64,000 bases of DNA from Spizellomyces sp. 'palustris'. Lineage: Eukaryota; Chytridiomycota; Chytridiomycetes; Spizellomycetales; Spizellomycetaceae. The stretch lies in the NCBI GenBank assembly GCA_006535965.1, contig QEAR01000023.1, forward strand, positions 219,131 to 283,130, read 5' to 3'. Numbering within the stretch: the stretch's first letter is position 1; each line of letters starts with the position of its first letter. Below are positions 1 to 15,900 of this stretch, in pieces. The translations under genes were made by a program, and so were the position numbers. The notes beneath the pieces were generated by a model. That model saw only the letters and a program-made list of their open reading frames with translations. It did not search any database and was not told where the DNA came from.

Positions 1-1551
1 TGTGTGGGCTATTTGCGACAAAACTCTACATTCGCTCGCTCGCCCGCCATAGCCTTGACATATTCACAATATGGACCGCCAGAGAAGGTTTTAAAGTATG
101 GGCAAGCAGTGCACTCTACGAATTTGACAATATCACAAACGATTTATGAATTTATATCATGCGTCCAGCATTGCAAAGGTCCCACTTCCGCCACTGACAA
201 GGTCCACCGTCCATATTCGCTTTATTGCGGCGCCTATCAACCCCGCGGATATCAACCAGATCCAGGGTAGGAAAGCCTCAAACTGCCGCCTAGTTACTTC
301 TGGATAGCTTACCCTGCTTGGAAATATCAGGAACATATCCGGTGAAGCCTCAGTTCAGAGACGGGCTTGGAGCCGTTGGAGGCAATGAAGGGTTAGCGGA
401 GGTCATCGCCGCTGGAGATGACGTTACTGACTTGAAAGTCGGTGACTGGGTGATACCACCAGCAAGCGGATTCGGTGCGTAAGTTCGCCGATTCGCCGAT
501 CTATATTAGATCTTCAGTTATCGCTGATATTCGTTGTGCTACATTAGGTACTTGGCGAACACACGCTAGCTGCAAACCGGATGAGCTTTTGAAGCTCAAT
601 AAGCACGGGATCTCGCCACTGATAGCAGCAACGATCAGTGTCAATCCTTGTACAGGTATCGTCAAGTTCTCTGCGCCTCTAATGCACCGGGGCGCTTGCT
701 AATGCGCTCGTGCTTTTGTCAGCGTACCGTATGCTGCGCGATTTCGCCTCGCTGAAGCCTGGTAAAGACACAAACTTTGATAAACGTGGCTTGATTTGCC
801 TTTTGCTAACATTGTGATTACGTGGCGAAAAGGTGACGTTGTGATACAAAACGGTGGTAATTCCGGTGTTGGCCAGTCCGTTATTCAACTTGCAAAGGCC
901 TGGAATATCAAGACTGTGAACGTTATCCGAAATAGGTTAGTTCGAAACTCGTGCCTGCCGACCCATTCGAGCAAGGAACTCGTACTTAAGTAAGATCAGA
1001 CCCAATTTTGATGAGATCGCAGAAAACTTGCAAGACATTGGAGCGGATATGGTCATATCGGAAGAGGATGCGCGAAAGCCAGAGATTGCCGCGAAGGTTA
1101 AAAATTTGGGGCCATCGTCGCGGTTGGCGCTCAATTGCGTCGGCGGCAAGAGTGCTACAAATATTGCTCGTTTGCTAGGGTATGTCGGTGAACAAATCTA
1201 TAACTGCTATCAAGGCTCATAAAAACGCAATGCAGGCATGATGGTCATTTGGTAACATACGGTGGAATGTCCAAGGAGCCGCTCATACTACCTACTTCAC
1301 TGTTTATCTTCAAAAATTTGACGAGCCAAGGGTTCTGGATGACCAGATGGTATGAGACGCATTCCAAAGCGGAGCGAGCGGCCATGCTCGACGAACTGTT
1401 CCAGTTGGCACAAGCGGGTAAACTGCGGGAACCTTGGCATGATAAAACCTCCCTGCGCGATGCACCGAACATGCAGGATGCAGCCCTCGCGAGTATCCAC
1501 AAGGCCACGAGTGGGTTCAGCGGTGGAAAGCAGATATTTGTGATGGACTAA
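1..1551 (+). CDS. ETR1: Mitochondrial enoyl-[acyl-carrier-protein] reductase, 5'-partial
   Basis: MECR/ETR1-type medium-chain reductase, which does the NADPH-dependent last step of mitochondrial type II fatty-acid synthesis. The first exon reads [15 protein letters not shown], the conserved start of the GroES-like fold with its active-site Tyr. A GT donor at about 97 and an AG before [19 protein letters not shown] restore the frame, which continues into the [11 protein letters not shown] motif. Later exons hold a GGNEGLAEV-type segment, GDWVIPP, the NADP-binding [14 protein letters not shown], then [11 protein letters not shown] and [10 protein letters not shown] near the C-terminus. The protein ends in IFVMD followed by TAA at 1549-1551. 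No convincing ATG is visible upstream of the first exon, so the start is probably outside the window. About five introns split it. The gene converges on TBP. Confidence 0.88.
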
Positions 1552-1870
1552 ATATCCCAGCTTGGAGTGTACACAGTGTGGTAATAAAAAGCATCAAATA
1601 CGCGCTCTTTTAGACGCCACGGCATATATTGCCAAATTATATTTTATTGAATAGCTTGACACGCCAAGAAGGTAGAACTTTGTACACTGCCATCCTCCGA
1701 CAAGTGTTTCGGGTTGGCAAAACGGAGGGAATACGTGCACTGTACCGGAAACAGGCCATTTCAACGGATTTAAAGTCTGTTCACTGCGGCGATCCCCCTC
1801 TATATTGGATGGTACGATCGGTGTCCACTGAGTTTGTAATGTCTCATGTAGTGAGGGGAGGATGTTGATT
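1552..1870. other. Convergent intergenic spacer ETR1/TBP
   Basis: About 320 nt between the two convergent stop codons. Only short frames are present and none resembles a gene. It presumably holds the two 3' UTRs. Confidence 0.6.
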
Positions 1871-2877
1871 TTACGGTTTACGGAATTCTGCAAGGCGAAG
1901 GATACCAATCTAGTGTCGGAGAGGAGGTGTTTAATCACCTCCAATATATACATACCAGTTAACACAGGGAATATGTTTTCAAATGCCGCGTATATTTCAT
2001 CGCGGACCTATCATGAACGTTAGCCGTAAATTGAGCATGTTGACCACCCATACCAAAACCTTACCTTTGCGCCAGTTAGTACAATCTTGCCTGAGACGAA
2101 AATAAGCAGTACAATCTTCGGTCGCAACATTCGGTAGATAAGTCCAGGAAAAAGCTCAGGCTCATACTAGCGATCGAACCGTCCCCATGTTTAGCTTCAA
2201 AAACCAAAAAGAGGACCTACACTGATGAATATTGCGATTGAGAATACTTACACTACAGAAAGAACCGTGGTTCAAAGCCAGTCCTTCAAGACGGATGGGG
2301 AATTTGACGTCACAGGATCCAACAATATTTTGTATTTTGAAATCAGTGAATTTTGCTTGGAAACCGAGCTTCTGAATGATACGAGCGTATTTGCGAGCCG
2401 CCAATTTTGACATTTCCTCGCTCTTTGCGCCAGTAACGACCATTTTCCCCGAAGCGAAGATTAGGGCTGTGGTTTTAGGTTCACGTATACGCATGATCAC
2501 GGCAGCAAAACGCTTTGGGTTGTATTCGGCGTTACGAGCATGAAGGGCGATGGTTTTGAGGTCCAACCGACAGTCTAGGTTGACCGTTGCCACAATATTT
2601 CTTCATTGAAAAAAGCATAACAAAATGTCAAAAGAGGTGAGTGATGCTGTATGAGAGACAAGAAAAAAGCCACACGGGGCACGAGCAAGACCAACAGCTA
2701 AGAAAACTATAAACAAGCATATTTTTCCCTCTGCAATCGGGACCCTCCTGCTGCCAGCAACCTCTTTAGGGCGAGGATATGGGACACTCACTGCAGTGTA
2801 GGGACAATCCCAGATGCGGATGGAGGCTTCACATGGGCATCGGTCATAATCTGGTCAGCGGCTACGGAGTGGGACAT
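1871..2877 (-). CDS. SPT15: TATA-binding protein (TFIID/SAGA/TFIIIB subunit)
   Basis: TBP, the saddle-shaped core promoter factor used by all three nuclear RNA polymerases. Five exons assemble exactly (1871-1887, 1956-2007, 2065-2166, 2252-2600, 2792-2877): 606 nt, 201 residues. The N-terminal region before the core is very short (about 22 residues) and ends SGIVPTLQ, which joins to [14 protein letters not shown] of repeat 1. Repeat 1 has [20 protein letters not shown] and repeat 2 has [13 protein letters not shown] and [18 protein letters not shown]. The last exon codes only EFRKP plus stop, through a 68-nt intron. The family core is nearly invariant, so identity is secure. It lies on the same strand as SPT7 and directly downstream of it. 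Confidence 0.97.
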
Positions 2878-3583
2878 TATGGATCTCAGTGGGATTTGAG
2901 GCAAAGCACCCTGTGTGGACACAACGCGGATTCAACGGATTGGAGGGATAGCGAGAACAGGAGAGAGAGAGAATCGAGTGTTGTTGTATTCCGCGCGGAT
3001 GTCAAGGGAAATTCGCTAACGCCTCTATTCAGCAACCTCTCGCAGTCCTGCCAAAACTTGGAGACTGATGGCGAGTGGGGACAACTCCTCCTTTTATAGT
3101 TGTGGGTGTTTAGAGTGCCGCGCCACTTGACCGAGGCTTAGTAACGCTAGAGTGCTGACGTAATTCCATCGGACATCCGCAGTTTGACTTGCAATGATTC
3201 CTTTGGCTGCTGGATGGAAATTCTTGCATTGTCGATGGTCGTTAAATTAGGTTGCCTCGCTGAATGGGACATTTGTAGGGCAGGCTCATGCTTTATGGGC
3301 ACCTTTTGCGATTCACCACCGTCATTTTCGCAAAAGAAAATCAAGATAAACATATTAAATTACTCTTGTCCATCACATCAACATTAGATTCCCACAAATC
3401 AAAAATAAAAAACCAAGCAAGTGCAAATCGTTCCCTGCGGGCTTCTCATTCGGCCACTTCTCATGTCTATCTGCTTCAGCCTCTCTCCAAACTTAACACA
3501 AGCAATAATCTCACGCTGTTATTTGACCAGCTTTCTTTCCCTTATTTTTGACTACAACATCAGTCATGATTGACTTGGGTGAA
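2878..3583. other. Spacer between SPT7 3' end and TBP start
   Basis: About 700 nt holding the TBP promoter and the SPT7 3' region. A short GA repeat (near 2961-2972) and an AT-rich stretch around 3350-3420 are the only structures noticed. No coding frame looks real. Confidence 0.5.
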
Positions 3584-6500
3584 TCAATAGTATTGAAAGG
3601 GCTGCATTACCTTCCCTTTCTTCGCTTTAATTTGCTCCTCCTTGAGCTTCAAGCGGTTGGCTTTCTCCTGCGCCTTGCGTTGCTTTTCGGCTTCCCGTTG
3701 GGCTTTAAGGGCTGGGTCAGGACCCTTCTTCTTCTTTTTGGGAGGTTCATCTCCATTCCCGCCTCCTGCACTTCGCTTCCGGCCGACTTTGGCTTGACTG
3801 AGGTGGATCTTAGCCCTAGTGGGCCCGGCTTGTTCTTTAAACTCGTCCTATGGATTGATTGTCATTATCCCTTCTGCTTCAGGAAATAGTTTTCAACAAT
3901 AACACGTACCTCTATCATGTCACCAGCTGCTCTCTTTCTATCGTAGAAAGGTCGTAGCAAGCCAATGACTTTGTGGACGTCAACGGGTCTCCAAGGTACC
4001 GTAGATGGCTTGCCAACTGCCTCTTCAATTGGGGCTGTCCGGCAAGCAAGGAACGTTATATGATTATCTTGGATGGAAGCCTCCACGGATCATACCATTT
4101 TCTTCCTCCCTCTGTGGCGCTTGCCGTCGAACTCGTGCTCTAATAGGTCGGTCTGCTTTTTTGCTCCAAAGTTCTCGTGGAATCTACCATGCGGAATGGT
4201 TTCAGTGTCTTCAGTATATACGAAGCTTGCACTACTGTTTACTCACGCTGGTGATCCCGTCGATGCCGAGCTCCCGCAAGCTGAGCATGTCCAAATCGCC
4301 AAAGAAGTTGCCACTGTGGTAACATCCATTAGGATACGACATCTATGCTATTTTCTCTCTTTATTATCATCCTCACCTCATGAAATCATCGGCCGCCTCC
4401 TCCACATCAATATCGTCTTCCTCGAGTTCACCGTCCGCTCGCTGGACACGCAATGATTAGACATCGAAGTGCAGCTTGATGGCAGCATTGAGGATTAACG
4501 CCAACCTTAACCATATCCTTGTATGCATAAGACATCTTCCTGCGAAGATCATACAACTTATCCCCATATCTTTCAATGTCATGACGAATATACGTATCGA
4601 GTTGATTCACATTCTCAACGCCATTCTCTTGCAGTGCATGGAGTAAGAGGTCCTTCGTATCCAATATTAGATATCCAGCAGAATGAAACCTTTGCGCCAA
4701 AGCTCACCTCAGGGGACATGGTTCTAGAGAATTTATCCATATAAAGGCGCAGTGTTTTACCGAGGTTGTGGAAATAATCAAGGAAGGTATCGGTTAGGGT
4801 GCACAAAGCGGACTCGGACGCAACTAGGGAGTGCACATTTGTTAGCTATTCGCAAGATATGGTCCCACGAGAGGAATAAACCAACCATCGAAGCCAGAAT
4901 GCATCAGCAATTTTGCTACGCTCTGCTTTGCCACATCGGCGGCTGCGGCGCTATTCAGGGTGAACGGTGGTAGTGATGTTTCGCTGCAGCAAGGCTGATA
5001 CGGTTTGACAAGCGACCTCCAAGACGTCTCGTCTGTCACTCCCGACTATTGGAAAGAGTCGAGAGATATCAGCACCTACCACGTATATATGCCAGTTCCA
5101 AAAAGAAAATGTCCTACCTCACGAGCCAGGATCTTCGCATGGATTTCCTTCACTTTTTGAAGGTCCTTTATATTTCGATCAATCTGACAATTCAGTATTC
5201 CTTTTCGCTTTGGTCGGATTTCAGGGAAGTCTGATAGGGACGGCTGCGTGCGCAACAGCTCACTGTACGCAGCATTAGTACTCCGTAATGTAGAAGTAAA
5301 TGGTTAAGCAGGGCCATACCTCGGGTCTTCAAAGACCTGTGACGGGTCGACTTCGCGGTTGCCAATTTTCAAAGGTGGATGGGGTAAGGAAGGCACACAG
5401 CCAGATGTGTACTTTATCTCCGGAAGGAAGCTTTCCTCCAGAGCGATTTCAAGCTCCTCATCCTCTGAAAGGTTCATGGCAGAGTCTCTTCGTTTGCGAG
5501 GGTCCTTGAATTTAGAATACGCGAGTTTTCGTCGCTTGTTACGACGAACGTATTCCCTCTCGTCATCCACCGATGCTCCCAAGCTTTCCCTCGTGGGTAC
5601 TATCGCTTGACGCTCAGGGAAGGGTCTTTTCAACTGGGCTCTGCGCTTGCTCTGATGATTGAAATTTTGCTATATTCAATACCGTGTGGATCACCTCTCA
5701 GCAAACATGCAGGAGCTTACGCAAAGTTCGTAACGGTACTGCATGGTAACATCTTTCCACCGTCTCTCTTGAATATTGCCTTCATCAGTGGCCTCCTCAG
5801 TCGTCTCATCCGCCGGTGCGGGGGTCATGGTATCTGGAAAGTGTGCACTGTCATTGGCAAGTGCCGCCTCATGCTCCTCCACTGGGGGCGACCCAGCGTA
5901 CTCAGGAATCTCAGACAATACAGACGCCTGAATAGAAAGATAACCGTAAGCATTTAAAAACGGATTAAGAGTCCCAGGTACTTACCGATCGCTTTTCATC
6001 CATGTGTGCAGGGCGATCGTGCTCGGTGGTTACCGAGATTCCATTTTCGTTTGAGGTACCATTTGCAACTCCATTGGGGGTTTCTACATTTGGACTGGGT
6101 CAATGGCTTGGAAACAATCGCGAAAAGTGGCCGGTGCACCAGTTTGAGAACCCACCTTCTTCATCATCCGAGTCTTCTTCATCAGCTCGGGATTTGATGA
6201 TCGTGATATCAGGAACTTTTTTTAGAAGGTCAGTTGTTTTCCGTCGCATAGCAGTCGCATGGCGTCGATATATATTATCCTTTAGACAATTTGAAGTTAC
6301 AATGAGAAAAAACGAGTTTCCATCGCATTACTACTTACTGGTGGTATCGTGTTGTACAACATACAGTTTGACCATATTAGGTATAGATCCTCTGAGAATT
6401 GTGCTTTGCTCTGATATTGGTGATTATTCAACTTTGTTGTCATCTGTCGAATGGAATTGGTAATCTGTAGGTTGGAAGAGAACTTCTTACTGTAAGGCAC

Positions 6501-7978
6501 TTTACCGTTCCGAGGTCCATCGGGTGTTTGATAACTGTAGAGCAAGAGGTTGAGGTTTGATAGATAAGGGATGTCAGGCATTCTCTGCAGATTCAACGAA
6601 CCGTCATAATAGTCAGGAGCTTCACGTTTCGCAACCGGTTTCAAAAATGGAAATGAATGCGCCTGCAATGTCAAATACTTAGCGCTCCTGTTGCGAGTCA
6701 GAGAAAAGAAAGTGGCGACCAAGGAAGCCTCGACGTACCGTATAATTCTTCAAATCATTCAAAACCTTCTCTAATGCCTCATAAAGGTCCTCTTGTCCGA
6801 TATTCTCACTATGCTGTATCTTTCATCAGATCCTGGCAAAAGCATAATCAACTGCTGATGTGACGCCGGCTCACACGCACCCATTTTGATCTGCTCGGTC
6901 TAACTTCATCTAACAATGTCTTTATATTTTGAAGGCGTTCCGGTTCGGCTTGCTTATTCACAACCATAAACAGGTACTATGTAAATGGGCGCACTATATT
7001 AGTGCCCGCGTAAGATTTGTGGGCTCGACATACACTTTACCTTTAAGCTGGAATGAACCTCTTTGGTCATTTCGTCCTGTTGACATGATAGAGACGTAAG
7101 TTCCTTTTTCGCAAGATGCCTCCTTCGAAAGATTAATACTTACAGCCTCTGTCTTGTCATTTTCGTGGTCAAACAATTCTAGTTCTTCCCGAGAAACGCG
7201 CTCCTGTCGATGGAACGTGAGTTATATCTCAAGCACATAATCTCGTATCAAGTATTCCCTACATTGAGCGATGTCATGTAATCCATAGCTTCCACATCGT
7301 AATCATAGCTATAGTACACATCGTCGATAGGGATATCCATTTTCACATCCACTCCTTCGGTCAGAGTGCCAAATGCAGGCATCTTTTGTCGCTGTTGATC
7401 ACCATCAGACCCCACATCTGCGACGCGGCAAGAGCATCAGACATGGGCAGTTCCAAAAGGTACGATTTAAGAACACAGTACCAGAATTCTCATCATATTC
7501 GTCGTCGACATCCGTCTGCTTTCGAACGCCATTGCCATTTGAGAGAGATTTCAAAGCATTAGCTAGTAGGATGTCGTTGATGGAGTCCCTCTCGACGAGT
7601 GCCGTGGTGAAATCCTTCCGATCTGGATATAGTTCCGGTATCAATTGCTCAAAAATCATCTCACGGATACGGAAGTTTGCAATGGTGGAAGAAGAAACGG
7701 AACCGCCGCCAGAACAGCTTCCGCCTTGCGAATGTACCGGGTCCTCTGCAACAATATATGTATTATTGAAAAAGCAAGACACAGGTTTTGAATTGTCAAG
7801 ACCAACTGGACGAACCTTTTGCACCGTCTGCAGACACTTGGGGTCCTTTCATAAACTGGGTCCATTTTTCCTGGCCCTTAGCTGCGTTGATGAATACTAG
7901 TCCTTCCTCCGGAGACAGCCATAGCTTCCAGCGGTCGTTCAGCAAAAGACTCTGAGCAATATCAAAGTAGTCCGCCAT
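3584..7978 (-). CDS. SPT7: SAGA complex subunit Spt7 (bromodomain and histone fold)
   Basis: Multi-exon gene, ATG at 7976-7978 (MADYFDIAQSLLLNDRWKLW). Exons then encode an acidic, Ser-rich N-terminal region; a bromodomain (about 6720-6230) with HSFPFLKPVAKREAPDYYD and FSEDLYLIWSNCMLYN, followed by MRRKTTDLLKKVPDITII; and a C-terminal histone-fold domain (about 4960-4440) with AKLLMHSGFDG, LTDTFLDYFHNLGKTLRLYM and DTYIRHDIERYGDKLYDLRRK. Downstream exons give ELEEDDIDVEEAADDFMR, GNFFGDLDMLSLRELGIDG and a Lys-rich tail. This order is that of Spt7, the scaffold that pairs its histone fold with Ada1 and holds SAGA together. The last exon may end at 3584 (QPFQYY stop) or splice on; the 3' end is uncertain. 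At least ten introns are present, not all mapped. Confidence 0.9.
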
Positions 7979-8513
7979 TTTGAAGACAATTCCGATAGCA
8001 CACTCCGTAATATCTAGAATCCAACTATCGTGCTAAGGACCCCCTTACTGACTACGTACGTCCTGAGATGGAAAAGACTTCCGTTGACATGAGCTGTTGT
8101 TTAAAGTGTTCGCTTTCAACGCTTGTTGCGGGAAGGCGCTGAACCAACGCTGGGGTCGGCCTTCCAACCCTCACGCGTCCTTACTAAGCCTCCCGATCCG
8201 GCACGTGATCATATGCATGTCATCGGCGGCGGAACGTCGGAATTTCGACGGCCACGGCGATGTCCTTCAAAGGCCTTGAAATATCAGCCTGGAAGCTGTG
8301 TGCGTCAACCCAATTACCTACTTTTGCGCATGGCGCAACATCAGTGAAGCCGGCCAAGTTCATTCGAGTTGATAATGTCAAAGTGGATTGCCCGTGATCA
8401 CGTGACCAGCCACCGCGTCCCCCCTCGAGTGATGGTAGCATCGCCAGCTGCTCTAGCGGTTTGCGAGCCGACCCGCCCATCTTCCACGTTTTACGCACAC
8501 GTACTATTAACAA
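7979..8513. promoter_or_regulatory. Divergent SPT7/VMA1 promoter with two CACGTG sites
   Basis: Intergenic region between divergent genes. E-box palindromes CACGTG sit at 8202-8207 (context GGCACGTGATCA) and 8399-8404 (context TGATCACGTGACC). Both carry the GATCA half on one side, and the second matches the TCACGTGAC core bound by bHLH-zip factors. In animals V-ATPase genes are controlled by TFEB-type factors through GTCACGTGAC; transfer of that logic here is inference. Confidence 0.45.
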
Positions 8514-11306
<2,793 letters not shown>

Positions 11307-11567
11307 ACGACTCCCACCTCTGGCGCAATAGGAAAGATATTAGAATTTGTGACATCCGCTGCCGAATATAAAGACCGTATTTGTTAAAAAGAAATCGTGT
11401 CCAATCTCGACAACATCTATAGCCTTTCATGATAAAAAAAAAGAAGAAATTGCAATGCTAAAGAGTCTGAAATATGAGAATCTACCCTGACACCCCAATG
11501 TGTCTTGCTACCCAACGCGTCCTCCAGCCATCCACGACTACAATGGATACCAGAGATTTGTACAGCT

Positions 11568-12575
11568 TTACCAACCGCGCTTGGCAAACTTTTGTTCCTC
11601 TGGCAACAAGTCGCAGTTGATGCCGACCATCGCCTCCCCCAAGTCTTCCGATACAGAAGCCAAAACAGCAGGATCATTGAAGTGGGTGACAGCCTGGACA
11701 ATGGCCCTGGCCCGCTTGGCAGGGTCGCCCGACTTGAAGATACCAGAGCCTACAAACACACCGTCCATACCCAAGTGCATCATCATGGCAGCGTCGGCGG
11801 GCGTTGCAACACCACCGGCGGCAAAGTTGACAACGGGCAAACGACCCAATCGTGCGGTTTCTTTGAGGAGGTTGTAAGGGGCCTGGATTTCCTTTGCGTA
11901 AACGTAGAGCTCCTCCTCAGCCATGGCTTGGACTTTTCGGATCTCTCCCATGAGCTGACGTGCGTGTCGTACAGCTTCGACAACGTTACCCGTTCCAGCT
12001 TCCCCCTTTGTCCGGATCATGGCAGCACCCTCGTTGATCCTCCTCAAAGCCTCACCCAAATTCTTTGCACCACAGACAAAAGGAACTTTGAACTTGCTCT
12101 TGTCAATGTGGTGTTGATCGTCGGCGGGAGTCAACACCTCGGATTCATCAATGTAGTCAACGTTGAGGTGCTGGATAATTTGAGCTTCGATAAAGTGACC
12201 GATGCGGACCTTGGCCATGACGGGGATGGTGACTGCCTCAATGATCTCCTTGATCATTTTGGGGTCGGACATGCGGGCCACACCGCCGTCTTTGCGAATG
12301 TCGGCTGGTACCCGTTCGAGAGCCATGACAGCACATGCACCTGCTTCCTCGGCGATGCGAGCCTGCTCTGCGTTCACCACGTCCATAATCACACCGCCCT
12401 ACAAGGCAACAGCAGCCTGTATTAAGTGTAAAGGCTCAACATGCCAAAAGTGTTCATTGTTTACCTTCAAGTTTTGGGCGAGACCAGCCTTGACAATAAA
12501 GTCATTCTTTGCAGCAGCAGCTACTGCTGCGCCGTTAGTCTCTGGGACGAGGTTTGATGGGGTAGAAAATGTCAT
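11568..12575 (-). CDS. PDX1: Pyridoxal 5'-phosphate synthase lyase subunit PDX1/SNZ
   Basis: DXP-independent vitamin B6 synthase, which condenses ribose 5-phosphate, glyceraldehyde 3-phosphate and ammonia from a PDX2 glutaminase. Two exons (12465-12575 and 11568-12398) give 942 nt, 313 residues, with a 66-nt intron falling exactly before [20 protein letters not shown]. Family blocks visible are [32 protein letters not shown] (catalytic Lys region), [30 protein letters not shown], the [14 protein letters not shown] loop, [18 protein letters not shown] and [17 protein letters not shown] at 12573-12575 opens [22 protein letters not shown] palindrome sits at 12725-12730, 150 nt upstream. Convergent with VMA1. 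Confidence 0.97.
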
Positions 12576-12913
12576 GTTTCTCGGAAGCCGGGATCTCTGC
12601 GTTGGGGGCAAAAACCAAACCAAGGCGAAATATAAGAAGACCTACAAGGAATTTTTAATAATCGCCCATCAAAAAAGGGAATTGAGTCATTCGAATCATT
12701 TTTTTCCGCAACACTTGGGGACATCACGTGCCGTGCTGACGTTATCAACCGCAAGATGTGATTTTATCCACCGTTGAAGCCTTTCAAACAAAAAGGCATG
12801 GACGAGACAACAAGAAAAACATGAAATAAAATCCATATTTTTGAGTTATATAATAATATATCGTATACAATTAAGACTACTACTACAAGTACATATCTGC
12901 AAACACCTCATCT

Positions 12914-15900
12914 TTAAATTGCCCGTTGTTTTCCTTTGGAGGAGGAACTTCCAGAGGAGCTAGATTCCAAGGCAGATTCAATACTCCCATTTCGTATTCC
13001 AGAAGCAGCCGTAGGTCGTGGCGCTGTCATGTTCATCTCATACGAAGGGCCCAAGTCGGACTCTGATCGAGGGAACAGTGCGGAAGAAACGGGTCGATTC
13101 GACGGAAAGGCTGCGGGAGGACGGGGAAGGCCTCCCATGAGCAGGGGAGGGTACTGCTGGTCTTTACTTCCGCCTGGAGGTGGCGGCCAGTCAGCGACAC
13201 CACCCATGGTGGGGGGCAATGACATGCGCTCACGTGGAGGTGAAGGTACGGAAACAGGGTGGTATGGAAATTCCGCAGGGACTCCCAATGGTGCCACACG
13301 TTGGTCGTGCGGGTACGAATAATGCGAGTGGCTGTTGGTGTGAGGGTGCGGCACCTGTTGCGCTGTCAAACGTCTAGGGTTCTGCTGCCTAAATTCTGTC
13401 TCCTTGTTATGTTCAGATGAGAGTTGATACCGTTCAAACAGAAGACGATCTCTTTCCCATTCGGCCCATCTACAATGCAAAAGGTCAACCGATCTGGATG
13501 CTCTGGAACCGCTTACTCGCAATACTCACTTTTTCATGCTAACTGCACTCGACTCAAATTGACCCTCTTTCTTCCCGTGAACATCCCCCTTTTGCTCCCC
13601 TTCGACCTTTCGGGTTTCACCCCACGAAAAGTCATCAAAATGCCAATATGCATACGCTGGCAGTATAAAGTTCCAGATTGGGAGCGAAATTAAATATACA
13701 AACATCCACAAAATGTAGACGAATTTCCGCGTGGTCACAACGATGAGCAACCCTGGAAGACCCAGAATCGCCGCCAGCATTAGGAACGGGACCACTTCAG
13801 CGGATTGCGCGACAATTGCAGAAATGATAAGATACAGGGTCAGACAAATAGCGACGGGGAGAACCACCGTTCCAATCAGCTCGAGCTTGGCAAGGGGAAA
13901 TATGTCAGGGTTTCGTCCAACCAGATCATAATCAATACTTTTATGTACTCACGAGAACGACAAATTGCATGCTGAAGCAGAATGTACCGCACAAATCCCG
14001 GACCATGACAAGCTCCAGCAGATTATGCACCGTAGAGTTGATCCATCTTCGCCGTTGAGAGAGCAAAACTCTGAATTTTTCGGGGACCATCGTCCAACAT
14101 ATAGCTTGGGGTACAAACACCATCTTCCTGTGAGGGAAATTACGCAGCATCAACGTTGAGAGGAAGCGGTCTTCGCCCAGCAGTAAGAGATTCTTCTTGT
14201 GTAATGTGTCAACGACGTTTTCCGAATATTCCTCCACAATACCCGGGTTTGTTATGATTGGGACGGTTGCTCCCATATCACCCTTTGGGGCTTTGATGCG
14301 GTACATGCAAAAGCACCCCGGAAGACAGGTCACACCTCCAAACACAGATTCGAAAGCTTTACCGAGGTGGTGAGAGATGTAGTATTCAAACACTTGAATG
14401 GCAGATGTGAAACTTGCGGTCTTGTTGGCGATGCGAGTTTCTCCGCATAGACCCATGATACTGACGTCGTTCTTCATCGCACTGACCATGTAACCCAACG
14501 AATCGGGAGCCACTTTTGTGTCAGCGTCCTGAGTACGCGCGATCAGCATATCATTCGCCCAAGGTTATAGGTAACATGTCACAGGAACATACCACCATCA
14601 GGATCGTTTCGTACATATCCGCTGTGGTTGCAATTTGCTGAATCCGGTAAAACAGTTCATAGTCCAAAGCAGTCATGCGATCATTGAACAAAGTACGGCT
14701 CAGGAAATTCATAATGATCAGCTGTGAATCGCGCTTGCCCCGATTGCCCGGCTTTGGCTGCGTGGCTTCAGTTGGTGTCCCGCATTTAACAACCGCGATC
14801 ATTGGAACTCGATGATTTCCGATCACGTAGTGTCCAGCATACTAGACAGTGAAGCAGGAGTCAGTAACATGTCGGTCGCTTAGAGTCATATCTTACGACT
14901 TGTCGCGCGCGGACGTACCACTTTGGCCATGTTATGTTGCTTGGTACCATCCGCAATGGCGATATAACTCTTAGGTTCTGGCGCAGGTAACCGTGAGTCT
15001 TGCTCCATCATCCCAATAATTATATCAGGAGTGGACCGGTCATTGCCCGAACCCGTAATTAACCCATCAGCCACGACGAAAAGAAGCTTCTTGTCATCCG
15101 GGAAATCTGTATTGGCAAGCGAGTCAAGTGTTCCGCGAATCCCCTCTTCCCCTTCTGAGTAACATGTCACAAGCAGGATAGTGTACAGGTCTTCGTCGCC
15201 ATGGGTAGTGTAACTCGAGCTGCCGTAGGGACCAGATAATGACCCCGAATACTGTGCGCGGCCATTCGAGCCTACTGGCACCGGCATATTCGTATGCCTT
15301 GGTTTCCTTGTCAAGTTTGGCGAACCGAACCAGTGGAACCAGATAGCCATTAAAAAACGGCTCATCACAACGCCCAAAATTATGATCAAGGACACGGTCT
15401 GGATCACCGTTGAAGAGATGCAGCCCGTCGTCTCCTCACCAACGAAGCCAACGCGATATGTCCTCTGTAGGCATTCTATTCCATGACGTGCGTCCGCGGT
15501 TCTGACATAGCTGTAGGTGCCGTCCTTTCCCAAATTGTTGACAAACAGTGGCGTAAGCGGATTACTCGCTTGCTGTGGTCCAGTTAGGTAGTCGGTCATA
15601 TTTATCAACGCTTTGATAGAGTGTCGTTTAGAATAGAACACCTTGCACCCAGCAATACCATAATGCCTTACCTCCATTATATACAGTCAAAGCGTGTGGA
15701 GGCTTAGTTTTGCCATCCACGTTGTTCCATTCCGTGAAGCGCTGCACCTTTTTCACGTTCTGAACCCACCGAATGTCGGCACAGTTCCCAGTGGGACTGA
15801 TGAGAACAGAGTTGGGAAACGTGCAGGTAGTTTTGCTCGGATAATATGCCTCACACGACCCATCAGCATTTGCAGCAAAAAGGCGGGAGATGTCAAAGCC

